Source: an uncultured Oscillospiraceae bacterium (GTDB lineage: Bacteria > Bacillota > Clostridia > Oscillospirales > Oscillospiraceae). Taken from it: a stretch of DNA of 43,838 nt. The stretch lies in the NCBI GenBank assembly GCA_934590505.1, contig CAKTPC010000003.1:1-43838 (forward strand), given 5' to 3'. The notes under the pieces were generated by a model. It was not told the DNA's origin. It worked only from the letters and a program-made list of their open reading frames with translations, and did no database searches. Shown in pieces: positions 8,225 through 15,372 of this stretch (the first letter of the stretch is position 1; each line of letters begins with the position of its first letter). The translations under genes and the position numbers were made by a program.

Positions 8225-8929
8225 TTGGGGGTGACTCAAATAAGCGGATTAAGCTCTGTATGGGACGGCTGGGACTTCAGTTATCTCCTGAGTATTCTCC
8301 TCGGCGTCATCCCCTCTCTTATCTGCATCACCCTGCATGAGTTGAGCCACGGCTATGTCGCCTATCGCCTTGGGGATGATACGGCAAAGCAGGCCGGCCG
8401 CCTTACCCTGAACCCTATTAGGCATCTTGACCCTGTCGGGCTTCTGATGATGCTGGTGTTCCGCGTCGGCTGGGCAAAGCCCGTCCCGGTGAATATGTAC
8501 CGCTTTAAGAACCCGAAGCGCGGCATGGCCATCACGGCCATCGCCGGTCCTGTCAGCAATGTCTTGATAACGCTCGTGTTCCTGCTTCTCTATGGGGCGC
8601 TGTTTGCCCCGCTGCGCGGAAGTGACGTCGGCGGGTATTTTCTCCAGATGATCGAGCTTACGGCGTATATGAGCCTTGGCCTTGCGGTGTTCAACCTTAT
8701 ACCGCTGCCCCCGCTGGACGGGTCAAAGGTGCTGTTCGCTTTGATGAGTGATGAGAGCTATTATAAGCTCATGCGCTATGAGCGTTACGGCGGGCTCGTC
8801 CTCATGGTGCTCATGATGACGGGCGTTCTTGGTAAGCCTGTCTCCACGGTCGTTTCCGCAATATATTCAAATTTGATTCCGGTTGCTCAGTTTGCTTGCG
8901 ATCTGGTCGTAAAACTGTTTTATAAGTGA
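8225..8929 (+). CDS. Site-2 protease family (M50B) intramembrane metalloprotease
   Basis: A membrane zinc metalloprotease of about 230 residues. The zinc-binding HELSH lies in the second hydrophobic stretch. The family's other blocks, NPIRHLDPVG and FNLIPLPPLDGS (third metal ligand Asp), are present, with four to five membrane segments. It resembles the YwhC-type proteases that usually sit next to scpA in Clostridia. The start is uncertain. The only standard starts are TTG 8225 and GTG 8231, but the best Shine-Dalgarno, GGGGGTGA at 8228-8235, overlaps them and points to codon ATA at 8240, giving a protein that begins SGLSSVWDGWD. The coordinate given is the longest option. Substrate unknown. 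Confidence 0.88.
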   Translation: MGVTQISGLSSVWDGWDFSYLLSILLGVIPSLICITLHELSHGYVAYRLGDDTAKQAGRLTLNPIRHLDPVGLLMMLVFRVGWAKPVPVNMYRFKNPKRGMAITAIAGPVSNVLITLVFLLLYGALFAPLRGSDVGGYFLQMIELTAYMSLGLAVFNLIPLPPLDGSKVLFALMSDESYYKLMRYERYGGLVLMVLMMTGVLGKPVSTVVSAIYSNLIPVAQFACDLVVKLFYK

Positions 8930-8935
8930 GCGATA

Positions 8936-9715
8936 ATGGATAATCCCAGTTTCTTTCTGGAGGGCGTTGTCCGGGATAAGGACGAGCTTCAGAATTTTGA
9001 AGGCCCGTTGAGCCTGATCCTGCTCCTCCTGTCGAAAAATAAAATAGAGATCCGCGATATCAGCATTTCGGATATTCTCGATCAGTACCTTGAATATCTT
9101 GACAAAATGCAGAGCATGGATCTTGAGATCGCAAGCGAGTTTGTACAGATGGCCGCGCACTTGCTCTATATAAAGACTCGTACCCTGCTTGCTGGGGACG
9201 AAGAGGTATCGGAGCTTGAAGTGCTCATGGCCTCGCTTGAGCAGCTCAAGTGCAGGGACATCTTTGCCTCGATACAGAAGGCGCTGCCGGAGCTTAAAAA
9301 AGCGTCTGAGATAGGCATGCTGTATTTTTCCAAAATGCCCGAGCCGCTCCCGCCGTCGAGCAAGGAATACGCCTACCGGCATGAGCCGGTCGACCTGCTC
9401 AAGGCGATGTATTCCATCTACTCCCGCGGCGGTAAGGCACCGGAGCCCGATATCAGCGCCGCAGTTCCCAGACGCATCATCTACAGCGTCCGTGATAAGA
9501 GCCTGCAGATACTGCATAGGCTCCGCGACGGCTGCGCCAGCTTAAATGAAATTTACCGCGACTGCCGCTCCCGCTCGGAGGTGGTGGCTGCGTTCATGTC
9601 CATACTGGAGCTTTGCAGCATGGGCAGCATACATATCACCCGCGGCGAAAATGACTACAGTCTTGAATTTGTCGGCGGCGATATGGACAGTATAATTGAC
9701 AAGATCGTTGAGTAA
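8936..9715 (+). CDS. scpA: Segregation and condensation protein A
   Basis: A 259-aa kleisin that bridges the Smc heads and works with ScpB in chromosome condensation and segregation. The N-terminal part shows the family block FEGPLSLILLLLSKNKIEI followed by DIxDQYLEYLD and EFVQMAAHLLYIKTRTLL (about residues 60-82). The C-terminal winged-helix region is more divergent. It starts 6 bases after the M50 protease and ends 3 bases before scpB, so the three form a tight operon. Confidence 0.95.
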   Translation: MDNPSFFLEGVVRDKDELQNFEGPLSLILLLLSKNKIEIRDISISDILDQYLEYLDKMQSMDLEIASEFVQMAAHLLYIKTRTLLAGDEEVSELEVLMASLEQLKCRDIFASIQKALPELKKASEIGMLYFSKMPEPLPPSSKEYAYRHEPVDLLKAMYSIYSRGGKAPEPDISAAVPRRIIYSVRDKSLQILHRLRDGCASLNEIYRDCRSRSEVVAAFMSILELCSMGSIHITRGENDYSLEFVGGDMDSIIDKIVE

Positions 9716-9718
9716 TGT

Positions 9719-10336
9719 ATGATTAATCTTACTTCGGCTGTTGAGGCCATTCTTTTCGCCGCAGGAGACAGTGTACCTATAGCGCGGCTGTCGCTGATCC
9801 TCGGCGTTGACGAACATGATATAGAGTGCGCCGCGGCAGAGCTTCAGGAGTATTACAGCGCCAATTCCCGCGGCATGCGCATCCTCCGCCTTGAGGACAA
9901 GCTGCAGATGTGCTCCGCCCCGGAGTATGCAGCGTATATAACCAAGGCGCTGGAGCAGAGAAAGCCCCCGGTGCTCTCGCAGCCAGCACTTGAGACACTT
10001 GCTGTCGTTGCATATTTCCAGCCGGTCACCCGTGCGTATGTCGATCAGGTCAGGGGCGTTGACAGCTCATATACCGTCAGCATGCTTCAGGACCGCGGGC
10101 TTATCGAGGAGTGCGGCAGGCTTGAGGTCCCGGGGCGCCCGGCAGTGTTCCGCACGACGGATGTGTTCCTCAGGACAATGGGCATAAGCTCCATGACTGA
10201 GCTGCCCCCGCTGCCGGAGGTCAGCGCAGGCGAAGGCATGGACAAGCTCAAGGAAGCGATAGACAAGCTGCAAGCCGCCGAAAACGGCGAGCAGCTCAGC
10301 ATAGATGATGTTTCAGGAGAAGCAAGCGAGGAGTGA
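9719..10336 (+). CDS. scpB: Segregation and condensation protein B
   Basis: A 205-aa protein with two winged-helix domains that dimerises on ScpA in the Smc complex. Recognisable blocks are AVEAILFAAGDSVPIARL at the N-terminus and LETLAVVAYFQPVTRAYVDQVRGV with the following LQDRGLIEECGR. The ATG lies 3 bases after the scpA stop and has no clear Shine-Dalgarno, so translation is probably coupled to scpA. The C-terminal 30 residues are acidic and variable, as is usual. Confidence 0.95.
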   Translation: MINLTSAVEAILFAAGDSVPIARLSLILGVDEHDIECAAAELQEYYSANSRGMRILRLEDKLQMCSAPEYAAYITKALEQRKPPVLSQPALETLAVVAYFQPVTRAYVDQVRGVDSSYTVSMLQDRGLIEECGRLEVPGRPAVFRTTDVFLRTMGISSMTELPPLPEVSAGEGMDKLKEAIDKLQAAENGEQLSIDDVSGEASEE

Positions 10337-10341
10337 TGTAA

Positions 10342-11181
10342 TTGACAGGATTGATTATCCTCGGCGGTGTGGCCGTGCTTGCTGCCTTTATATTGCTGTG
10401 TGTTTTCCTCCCGGCGGTCGGCCTGACCATCTTGGGGATCATTGTGCTGCTGATCGTGCTGGTGCTCAATGTGCCGGTGGGGGCGGACGCGGCGTATATC
10501 GGCGGTGAGTTTACGCTGGCCGCGCGGGCCAACGGATTCTCTTTCCGGATCCTCCCCAAAAGGCCGGGGAGCGATGACACGCCGCAGAAGGAAAAGAAAC
10601 CGAAAAAAGAGAAAAAGCCCAAGCCAGAAAGAGAATCGAAACCCAAGCCCAAGAAAAAGCTGAACTTCACAAAGGAAGAGCTGTTTGAGTTGGCTAAGCG
10701 TGTACTCAAAGGTATCGGCAAGTTCGGCAAGGTCACCGTGAACAAGTTCATGCTGCACTATGTTGCAGCCGGGGACGATCCGTATGACACCGTCGTGACC
10801 TATAACTATGTCAATGCGGCGCTCTCAACGCTTATCCCGATATGTGAGGAGAAATTCATCGTAAAGGACTCGGACATCCGGACGGATATTGACTTCACGG
10901 TTGATAAGACGAAGGTAGATGCGGAGCTGTGCGCGACGATAAGGCTCGCTCAGGTCATGCATATGCTCTTTGCGATAGCGTTCGGCGCGCTCGGGGTACT
11001 TATCCGGAACAAGCGTCGGCTCCGCCGCGAGAAAAAGCAAGGCATCGTGTCTGACGGTATCGAGGTAGATGTGGAACTCGATAAGGACACGGATGAAGCG
11101 GAAACCAGTCAGATAAATAAAGACAACAATACAGAACAAAATATACAGGCAGAGGAAAGGACGGACTCAAATGGACAATAA
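10342..11181 (+). CDS. DUF2953 family membrane-anchored protein
   Basis: A 279-aa protein with TTG start, preceded by GAGGAG that overlaps the end of scpB. Residues 4-45 are strongly hydrophobic (one or two membrane segments). A very basic Lys/Pro-rich linker follows (about 74-110), then a conserved region with the DDPYDTVVTYNYVNAALS block typical of DUF2953 (YtfI-like) proteins, a weak second hydrophobic segment near residue 212 and an acidic tail. DUF2953 genes usually precede ytfJ, as here, and are linked to sporulation by context only. No enzymatic motif is visible. Confidence 0.82.
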   Translation: MTGLIILGGVAVLAAFILLCVFLPAVGLTILGIIVLLIVLVLNVPVGADAAYIGGEFTLAARANGFSFRILPKRPGSDDTPQKEKKPKKEKKPKPERESKPKPKKKLNFTKEELFELAKRVLKGIGKFGKVTVNKFMLHYVAAGDDPYDTVVTYNYVNAALSTLIPICEEKFIVKDSDIRTDIDFTVDKTKVDAELCATIRLAQVMHMLFAIAFGALGVLIRNKRRLRREKKQGIVSDGIEVDVELDKDTDEAETSQINKDNNTEQNIQAEERTDSNGQ

Positions 11182-11551
11182 CCCTATCGGAGCTCTTATG
11201 CAGAACACTATGGAGAGTGTCAAGAACATTCTCAAGGTCGACACCGTTGTCGGTGATCCTATCTATACTCCCGACGGAATCACACTTGTTCCCATCTCTA
11301 AGATAAGCGTAGGCTTCGGCGGCGGCGGGGTTGAGTTCACTGCCAAGAAGTCCGGCGATGACCGCCCTTACGGCGGCGGCAACGCCACCGCTGTCAAGAT
11401 CGACCCAATCGGCTTCCTCGTCATCAAGGAAGGCACCGTCAGGATGGTCAATGTCACTCCTCCTGCGAGCAACACCGTCGATCGTATCATTGATCTGGTG
11501 CCGCAGGTTATGGACAGAGTAGACGCTTTCATCGAGAAGCAGAAAAAGTAA
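11171..11551 (+). CDS. ytfJ: YtfJ/GerW family sporulation protein
   Basis: A 126-aa protein of the YtfJ (GerW) family, known from spore formers, where it affects germination. The family hallmarks are DTVVGDPIYTPDGITLVPISKISVGF split across the N-terminal third, a Gly-rich GFGGGG segment and the IDPIGFLVIKEG block. It overlaps the upstream DUF2953 gene by 11 bases. A terminator-like hairpin follows at 11572-11615. Presence of this gene suggests a spore-forming ancestry but does not prove that the organism sporulates. Confidence 0.93.
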   Translation: MDNNPIGALMQNTMESVKNILKVDTVVGDPIYTPDGITLVPISKISVGFGGGGVEFTAKKSGDDRPYGGGNATAVKIDPIGFLVIKEGTVRMVNVTPPASNTVDRIIDLVPQVMDRVDAFIEKQKK

Positions 11552-11571
11552 TAATATCTATCACGCCTGTC

Positions 11572-11615
11572 AATAATAAGCACTGCCCATTTTCTGAAGG
11601 GTGGTGCTTATTATT
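11572..11615 (+). terminator. 17-bp hairpin ending the scpAB-ytfJ block and covering the dacF start
   Basis: AATAATAAGCACTGCCC (11572-11588) pairs with GGGTGGTGCTTATTATT (11599-11615) with two G-U wobbles around a 10-nt loop. The GC core followed by TTATTATT is intrinsic-terminator-like. The right arm includes the GTG codons, the SD-like GGGTGG and the possible ATT starts of dacF, so it may also control dacF. Confidence 0.7.
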
Positions 11616-12707
11616 AAGTCGAAAATCGTGGCGCTTGCCATCGCGGCGGTGCTCATTACCGGGCTATGCCCTGCGGACGCTTATGCTGATTCGGGCACAC
11701 CGAATGTAAGCGCGGCTTCGTGCGCACTGATGTATGCCGACGGTAGCTGCGTATATGAAAAGAACGCCGATGACCGCCGCCTTATCGCGAGCACGACAAA
11801 GCTCATGACGGCGCTCATATGCATTGAGAACTGCGAGCTTGACGAGAAAGTCGACGTTAAGGCGCGGCACTGTTTAGTCGAAGGCTCATCGATGTACCTC
11901 AAGGCCGGGTATGACTATACCGTGCGCGAGCTGCTGCTCGGGCTGCTCCTTGCCTCAGGGAACGATGCAGCGCTTGCCCTTGCCGAGCACGCGGCGGGCA
12001 GCGAGCGCGCCTTTGTGCGCCTGATGAATCACAGGGCGGCAGAGCTTGGCATGGATGACACGAGCTTTGCAAACCCTCATGGGCTTGACGATAAGCAGCA
12101 TTATTCCACCGCGCGCGACATGGCCGTGCTCATGCTGCACTGTATGGAGAACCCTGTTTTCCGTGAGCTTTGCGGTACGCGCAGCGCAACGATAAACGGC
12201 GAAACATACGTAAACCACAATAAGCTCCTCAATCGTTGTACCGGCTGCGTCGCCGGTAAGACCGGCTATACAATGGCGGCGGGGCGCTGCCTTGTCAGCT
12301 GCTGCGAGAGAGACGGTATGCGCTTTGTATTCGTGACGCTCTCCGACCCCGATGACTGGAACGACCATGTCCGCCTCTACGATTGGGTGTATTCAGCTTA
12401 CACTCTTCGTGAGCTTTCGGATAACCTCGCGTTTCAGGTCTCGGTCATCTCCGGTAATGTAAGCACGGTTTCCGCTGTTCCGCAAGGCAGGCTTGAGCTG
12501 CTCACCCCAGCGGGGCAGGAGGTCGAGCTGCGCGCGGAGCTTCCGCGATTTGTGTTCGCGCCGGTAAATTCGGGGGAGACAGCGGGCACATTAAGCGTTA
12601 TAATAAACGGAGCGGAAGCGGCATCTTGCCCTCTGGTCTATGCCGGGGACGCGGTGCTGTCATTCCCGTGTTTTCATACTGTCAGTTTTTCGGAGGAAAA
12701 ACTTTAA
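11601..12707 (+). CDS. dacF: D-alanyl-D-alanine carboxypeptidase (DacF-type, S11)
   Basis: A secreted penicillin-binding protein of about 365 residues that trims the terminal D-Ala from peptidoglycan stem peptides. A signal peptide is visible (KSKIVALAIAAVLITG, cleavage near AYA-DSG). The active-site motifs are STTK, SGN and KTG (in GKTGYT). A beta-rich C-terminal part follows, without an obvious C-terminal membrane anchor. The start is unclear: GTG 11601 and GTG 11604 lie on top of the Shine-Dalgarno-like AAGGGTGG, whose spacing better fits ATT at 11610 or 11613; ATT 11613 would give a textbook signal peptide. The stop directly abuts rluB. Confidence 0.92.
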   Translation: MVLIIKSKIVALAIAAVLITGLCPADAYADSGTPNVSAASCALMYADGSCVYEKNADDRRLIASTTKLMTALICIENCELDEKVDVKARHCLVEGSSMYLKAGYDYTVRELLLGLLLASGNDAALALAEHAAGSERAFVRLMNHRAAELGMDDTSFANPHGLDDKQHYSTARDMAVLMLHCMENPVFRELCGTRSATINGETYVNHNKLLNRCTGCVAGKTGYTMAAGRCLVSCCERDGMRFVFVTLSDPDDWNDHVRLYDWVYSAYTLRELSDNLAFQVSVISGNVSTVSAVPQGRLELLTPAGQEVELRAELPRFVFAPVNSGETAGTLSVIINGAEAASCPLVYAGDAVLSFPCFHTVSFSEEKL

Positions 12708-13427
12708 ATGCAAGAGAGAATCCAAAAGCTTATATCCGCGGCGGGGCTCATGTCCCGCCGCGCCGCCGAGACGCTTATCGACGATGGGCGTGTCAAAATA
12801 AACGGACACACAGCCATGGTAGGCGAGAAGGCCGACCCGGCGACGGATACCATACTCGTGGACGGCAGGCCGCTGCCCGAGTCCGGGAATAAGGTTTACA
12901 TAATGCTAAACAAGCCGAGCGGCTATGTCACGACAATGAGCGACGAAAAGGGCCGCCGGGATGTGACCGAGCTTGTCAGAAACGTGCCATGCCGTGTTTA
13001 CCCCGTCGGGAGACTCGATATGTATTCCGAGGGGCTGCTGCTCATGACAAACGACGGGGACTTTGCAAACTATATGATGCACCCGTCGCACAGTGTGAAT
13101 AAGACATACCTGACGCGCGTCGAGGGTGAGGATATCGGAGTCGCGATGGAGTACCTGCGCGAGCCGATGGAGCTTGACGGCTACGTTGTCGACGGCGCGG
13201 ATGTCGGCCTGCGCAGCCTGTTTCCGGGCGGCGCGGAGCTTGAGATAACGATCCATGAGGGACGCAACCGGCAGGTCAGAAAAATGTGTGAGGCAGTTGG
13301 TCTCAAGGTTCTGCGCCTTAAAAGGATAAGCGAGGGCGCGCTGGAACTCGGAGAGCTCAAGCCCGGTGCGTGGAGATATCTCACGCCCGAGGAACTTGAG
13401 CGCGTCAGACCGGAAGGGGAGCGGTGA
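12708..13427 (+). CDS. rluB: RluB/RsuA-family pseudouridine synthase
   Basis: A 239-aa rRNA pseudouridine synthase. An N-terminal S4 RNA-binding domain (RIQKLISAAGLMSRRAAE ... GRVKING) is followed by the catalytic domain with GRLDMYSEGLLLMTNDG, where the Asp of GRLD is the nucleophile. The C-terminal GRNRQVRKMCEAVG block is typical of the family. RluB and RsuA cannot be fully separated by eye; RluB (23S rRNA) is the usual Firmicutes assignment. The ATG follows the dacF stop directly, with CGGAGG inside the dacF end as ribosome binding site. Confidence 0.92.
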   Translation: MQERIQKLISAAGLMSRRAAETLIDDGRVKINGHTAMVGEKADPATDTILVDGRPLPESGNKVYIMLNKPSGYVTTMSDEKGRRDVTELVRNVPCRVYPVGRLDMYSEGLLLMTNDGDFANYMMHPSHSVNKTYLTRVEGEDIGVAMEYLREPMELDGYVVDGADVGLRSLFPGGAELEITIHEGRNRQVRKMCEAVGLKVLRLKRISEGALELGELKPGAWRYLTPEELERVRPEGER

Positions 13428-13433
13428 GTACAT

Positions 13434-14663
13434 ATGCATCTTGAATATACCGATCTTGTCGTTATCGGCGGCGGGCCCGCCGGGATGATGTGCGCGTATA
13501 CCGCGGCGGAGCGCGGTCTTTCTGTTACGCTTCTTGACCCGAACAGGCAGCTCGGGCGCAAGCTCAGGATAACCGGCAAGGGGCGCTGCAACGTCACGAA
13601 CAACTGTGATATTAAGACCTTCATGTCGAACATTCCCGGGGACGGGCGCTTCCTTTACAGCGCATTGAACCGCCTTTCACCGGAGGATACGATAGCTTTT
13701 TTTGAAGCGCACGGCCTGCCGCTCAAGACCGAGCGCGGGAACCGTGTGTTCCCGCAGTCGGATAACGCAAACGACGTCGCCGCACTTATGACAAAGCTCT
13801 GCCGCAATGCTGGGGTGAAGCTCATGCAGGCGCACGCGACCGGCATCGCGGCGGAGGGCGGCTGTGTGTCCGGCGTCTCGACGGATCAGGGCTTCATCCC
13901 GTGCCGCGCGGCGGCGGTGTGTACCGGAGGTCTGTCCTATCCGCTGACCGGCTCTACCGGCGACGGCTTTGGCTTTGCCCGCCGCTTCGGGCACACTGTG
14001 ACGCCGACACGGGCATCGCTCGTTCCGCTTGAAAGCGGAGATGAATACTGCGCCGAGATGCAGGGCTTCTCACTCAGGAATGTGACGCTCTCGGCTTATG
14101 AAAATGGTAAGCCCATATACCGTGAGCTTGGCGAAATGCTCTTCACGCACTTCGGCGTTTCCGGACCGCTGGTGCTCTCGGCAAGCGCTCATATGCGCAA
14201 TATGGGCAAGGCTGCGTACAGACTTGAAATTGACCTCAAGCCGGGGCTTGACGAAAAGAAGCTCGATGCGCGTATCCTGCGCGATTTTGAAAAGTACTCC
14301 AATAAGGAATTCAAGAACGCGCTGACCGATCTTGCCGGGCGCACCATGATCCCAGTGCTCGTCCGCCTGTCTGGCATCCCGGAGGACACTAAGGTGAACG
14401 CCATCACGCATGAGCAGCGCATGAAGCTGCTGCATCTGTTCAAGGCTTTTCCGGTGTCGGTGACCGGGACAAGGCCGATAGATGAGGCTATAGTTACGGC
14501 GGGCGGCGTGAGCACGAAGGAGATAAACCCCCGCACAATGGAGTCAAAGCTCATGCCGGGGCTGTATTTTGCCGGTGAAGTGCTTGACCTTGACGGCTAT
14601 ACCGGCGGCTTCAATCTTCAGATAGCGTGGTCGACCGGCTATGTTGCCGGCAATTCAATATGA
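13434..14663 (+). CDS. HI0933/YhiN-family FAD-dependent flavoprotein
   Basis: A 409-aa oxidoreductase-like protein. The N-terminal dinucleotide-binding motif VIGGGPAGMMCAYTAAERG (about residues 10-28) and the family's RKLRITGKGRCNVTNN (about 43-58) identify the HI0933 group. The C-terminal GEVLDLDGYTGGFNLQIAWSTG block is the second FAD-contacting region. The physiological reaction of this family is not known. It starts 6 bases after rluB and ends 14 bases before cmk, in a gene order common in Clostridia. Confidence 0.92.
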   Translation: MHLEYTDLVVIGGGPAGMMCAYTAAERGLSVTLLDPNRQLGRKLRITGKGRCNVTNNCDIKTFMSNIPGDGRFLYSALNRLSPEDTIAFFEAHGLPLKTERGNRVFPQSDNANDVAALMTKLCRNAGVKLMQAHATGIAAEGGCVSGVSTDQGFIPCRAAAVCTGGLSYPLTGSTGDGFGFARRFGHTVTPTRASLVPLESGDEYCAEMQGFSLRNVTLSAYENGKPIYRELGEMLFTHFGVSGPLVLSASAHMRNMGKAAYRLEIDLKPGLDEKKLDARILRDFEKYSNKEFKNALTDLAGRTMIPVLVRLSGIPEDTKVNAITHEQRMKLLHLFKAFPVSVTGTRPIDEAIVTAGGVSTKEINPRTMESKLMPGLYFAGEVLDLDGYTGGFNLQIAWSTGYVAGNSI

Positions 14664-14677
14664 ACGGAGACGCAGTA

Positions 14678-15367
14678 ATGAAAGACTTTTATTCTATTGC
14701 TATAGACGGCCCCAGCGGTGCAGGTAAGAGCACGATGGCGAGAAAGCTCGCCGCGGACTTCGGATTTATATATGTCGACACCGGCGCAATCTACCGCACG
14801 GTCGGTCTGGCAGCCTACCGCGCGGGCATAGACCGGCATGACGAGCCCGCAGTGAAAGCCCTGCTCCCCAAGCTCACCATCGAGATGCGCTATAACGCAG
14901 CCGGGGAGCAGCGTATGTTCCTCGGCGGTGAGGATGTTTCAGAAGCGATTCGTATGCCGGAGATATCCATCTGTGCGTCGGATGTGTCGTCACTGCCTGC
15001 GGTCAGGAGCTTCCTGCTTGAGATGCAGCGTAAGCTTGCGCGGGAGCATAATGTCGTCATGGACGGGCGTGATATCGGCACCGTTGTTCTCCCTGACGCC
15101 GATCTCAAGATATTCCTTACCGCCAGCGCCGAGCAGCGTGCGAAGCGCCGCATGCTAGAGCTTGAGGCCAAGGGCGTAAACGCGGGCTTTGACGAGGTTC
15201 TGAAGGATATCGAGTACCGCGATGAGCAGGACACCAAGCGCGCTGCGGCTCCGCTGCGCGCGGCGGAGGACGCCGTGCATGTTGACACCAGCAGTCTGAG
15301 CTTTGATGAGAGCGCCGCTGTGCTCGCTGAGCTTGTTATTGACCGTCTCAGCCCGAAGCAGGAGTAA
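14678..15367 (+). CDS. cmk: Cytidylate kinase
   Basis: A 229-aa CMP/dCMP kinase. It has the P-loop GPSGAGKST (about residues 10-18), the DGRDIGTVVLPDADLKIFL block, the lid region with RDEQDTKRAAAPLR, and VDTSSLSF near the end. The start is ATG 14678, with GGAGA eight bases upstream; the frame is open further back into the preceding gene but those codons are not family-like. It is followed after 5 bases by ispH-S1, the usual cmk-ispH-rpsA neighbourhood of Clostridia. Confidence 0.96.
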   Translation: MKDFYSIAIDGPSGAGKSTMARKLAADFGFIYVDTGAIYRTVGLAAYRAGIDRHDEPAVKALLPKLTIEMRYNAAGEQRMFLGGEDVSEAIRMPEISICASDVSSLPAVRSFLLEMQRKLAREHNVVMDGRDIGTVVLPDADLKIFLTASAEQRAKRRMLELEAKGVNAGFDEVLKDIEYRDEQDTKRAAAPLRAAEDAVHVDTSSLSFDESAAVLAELVIDRLSPKQE

Positions 15368-15372
15368 GAGCT

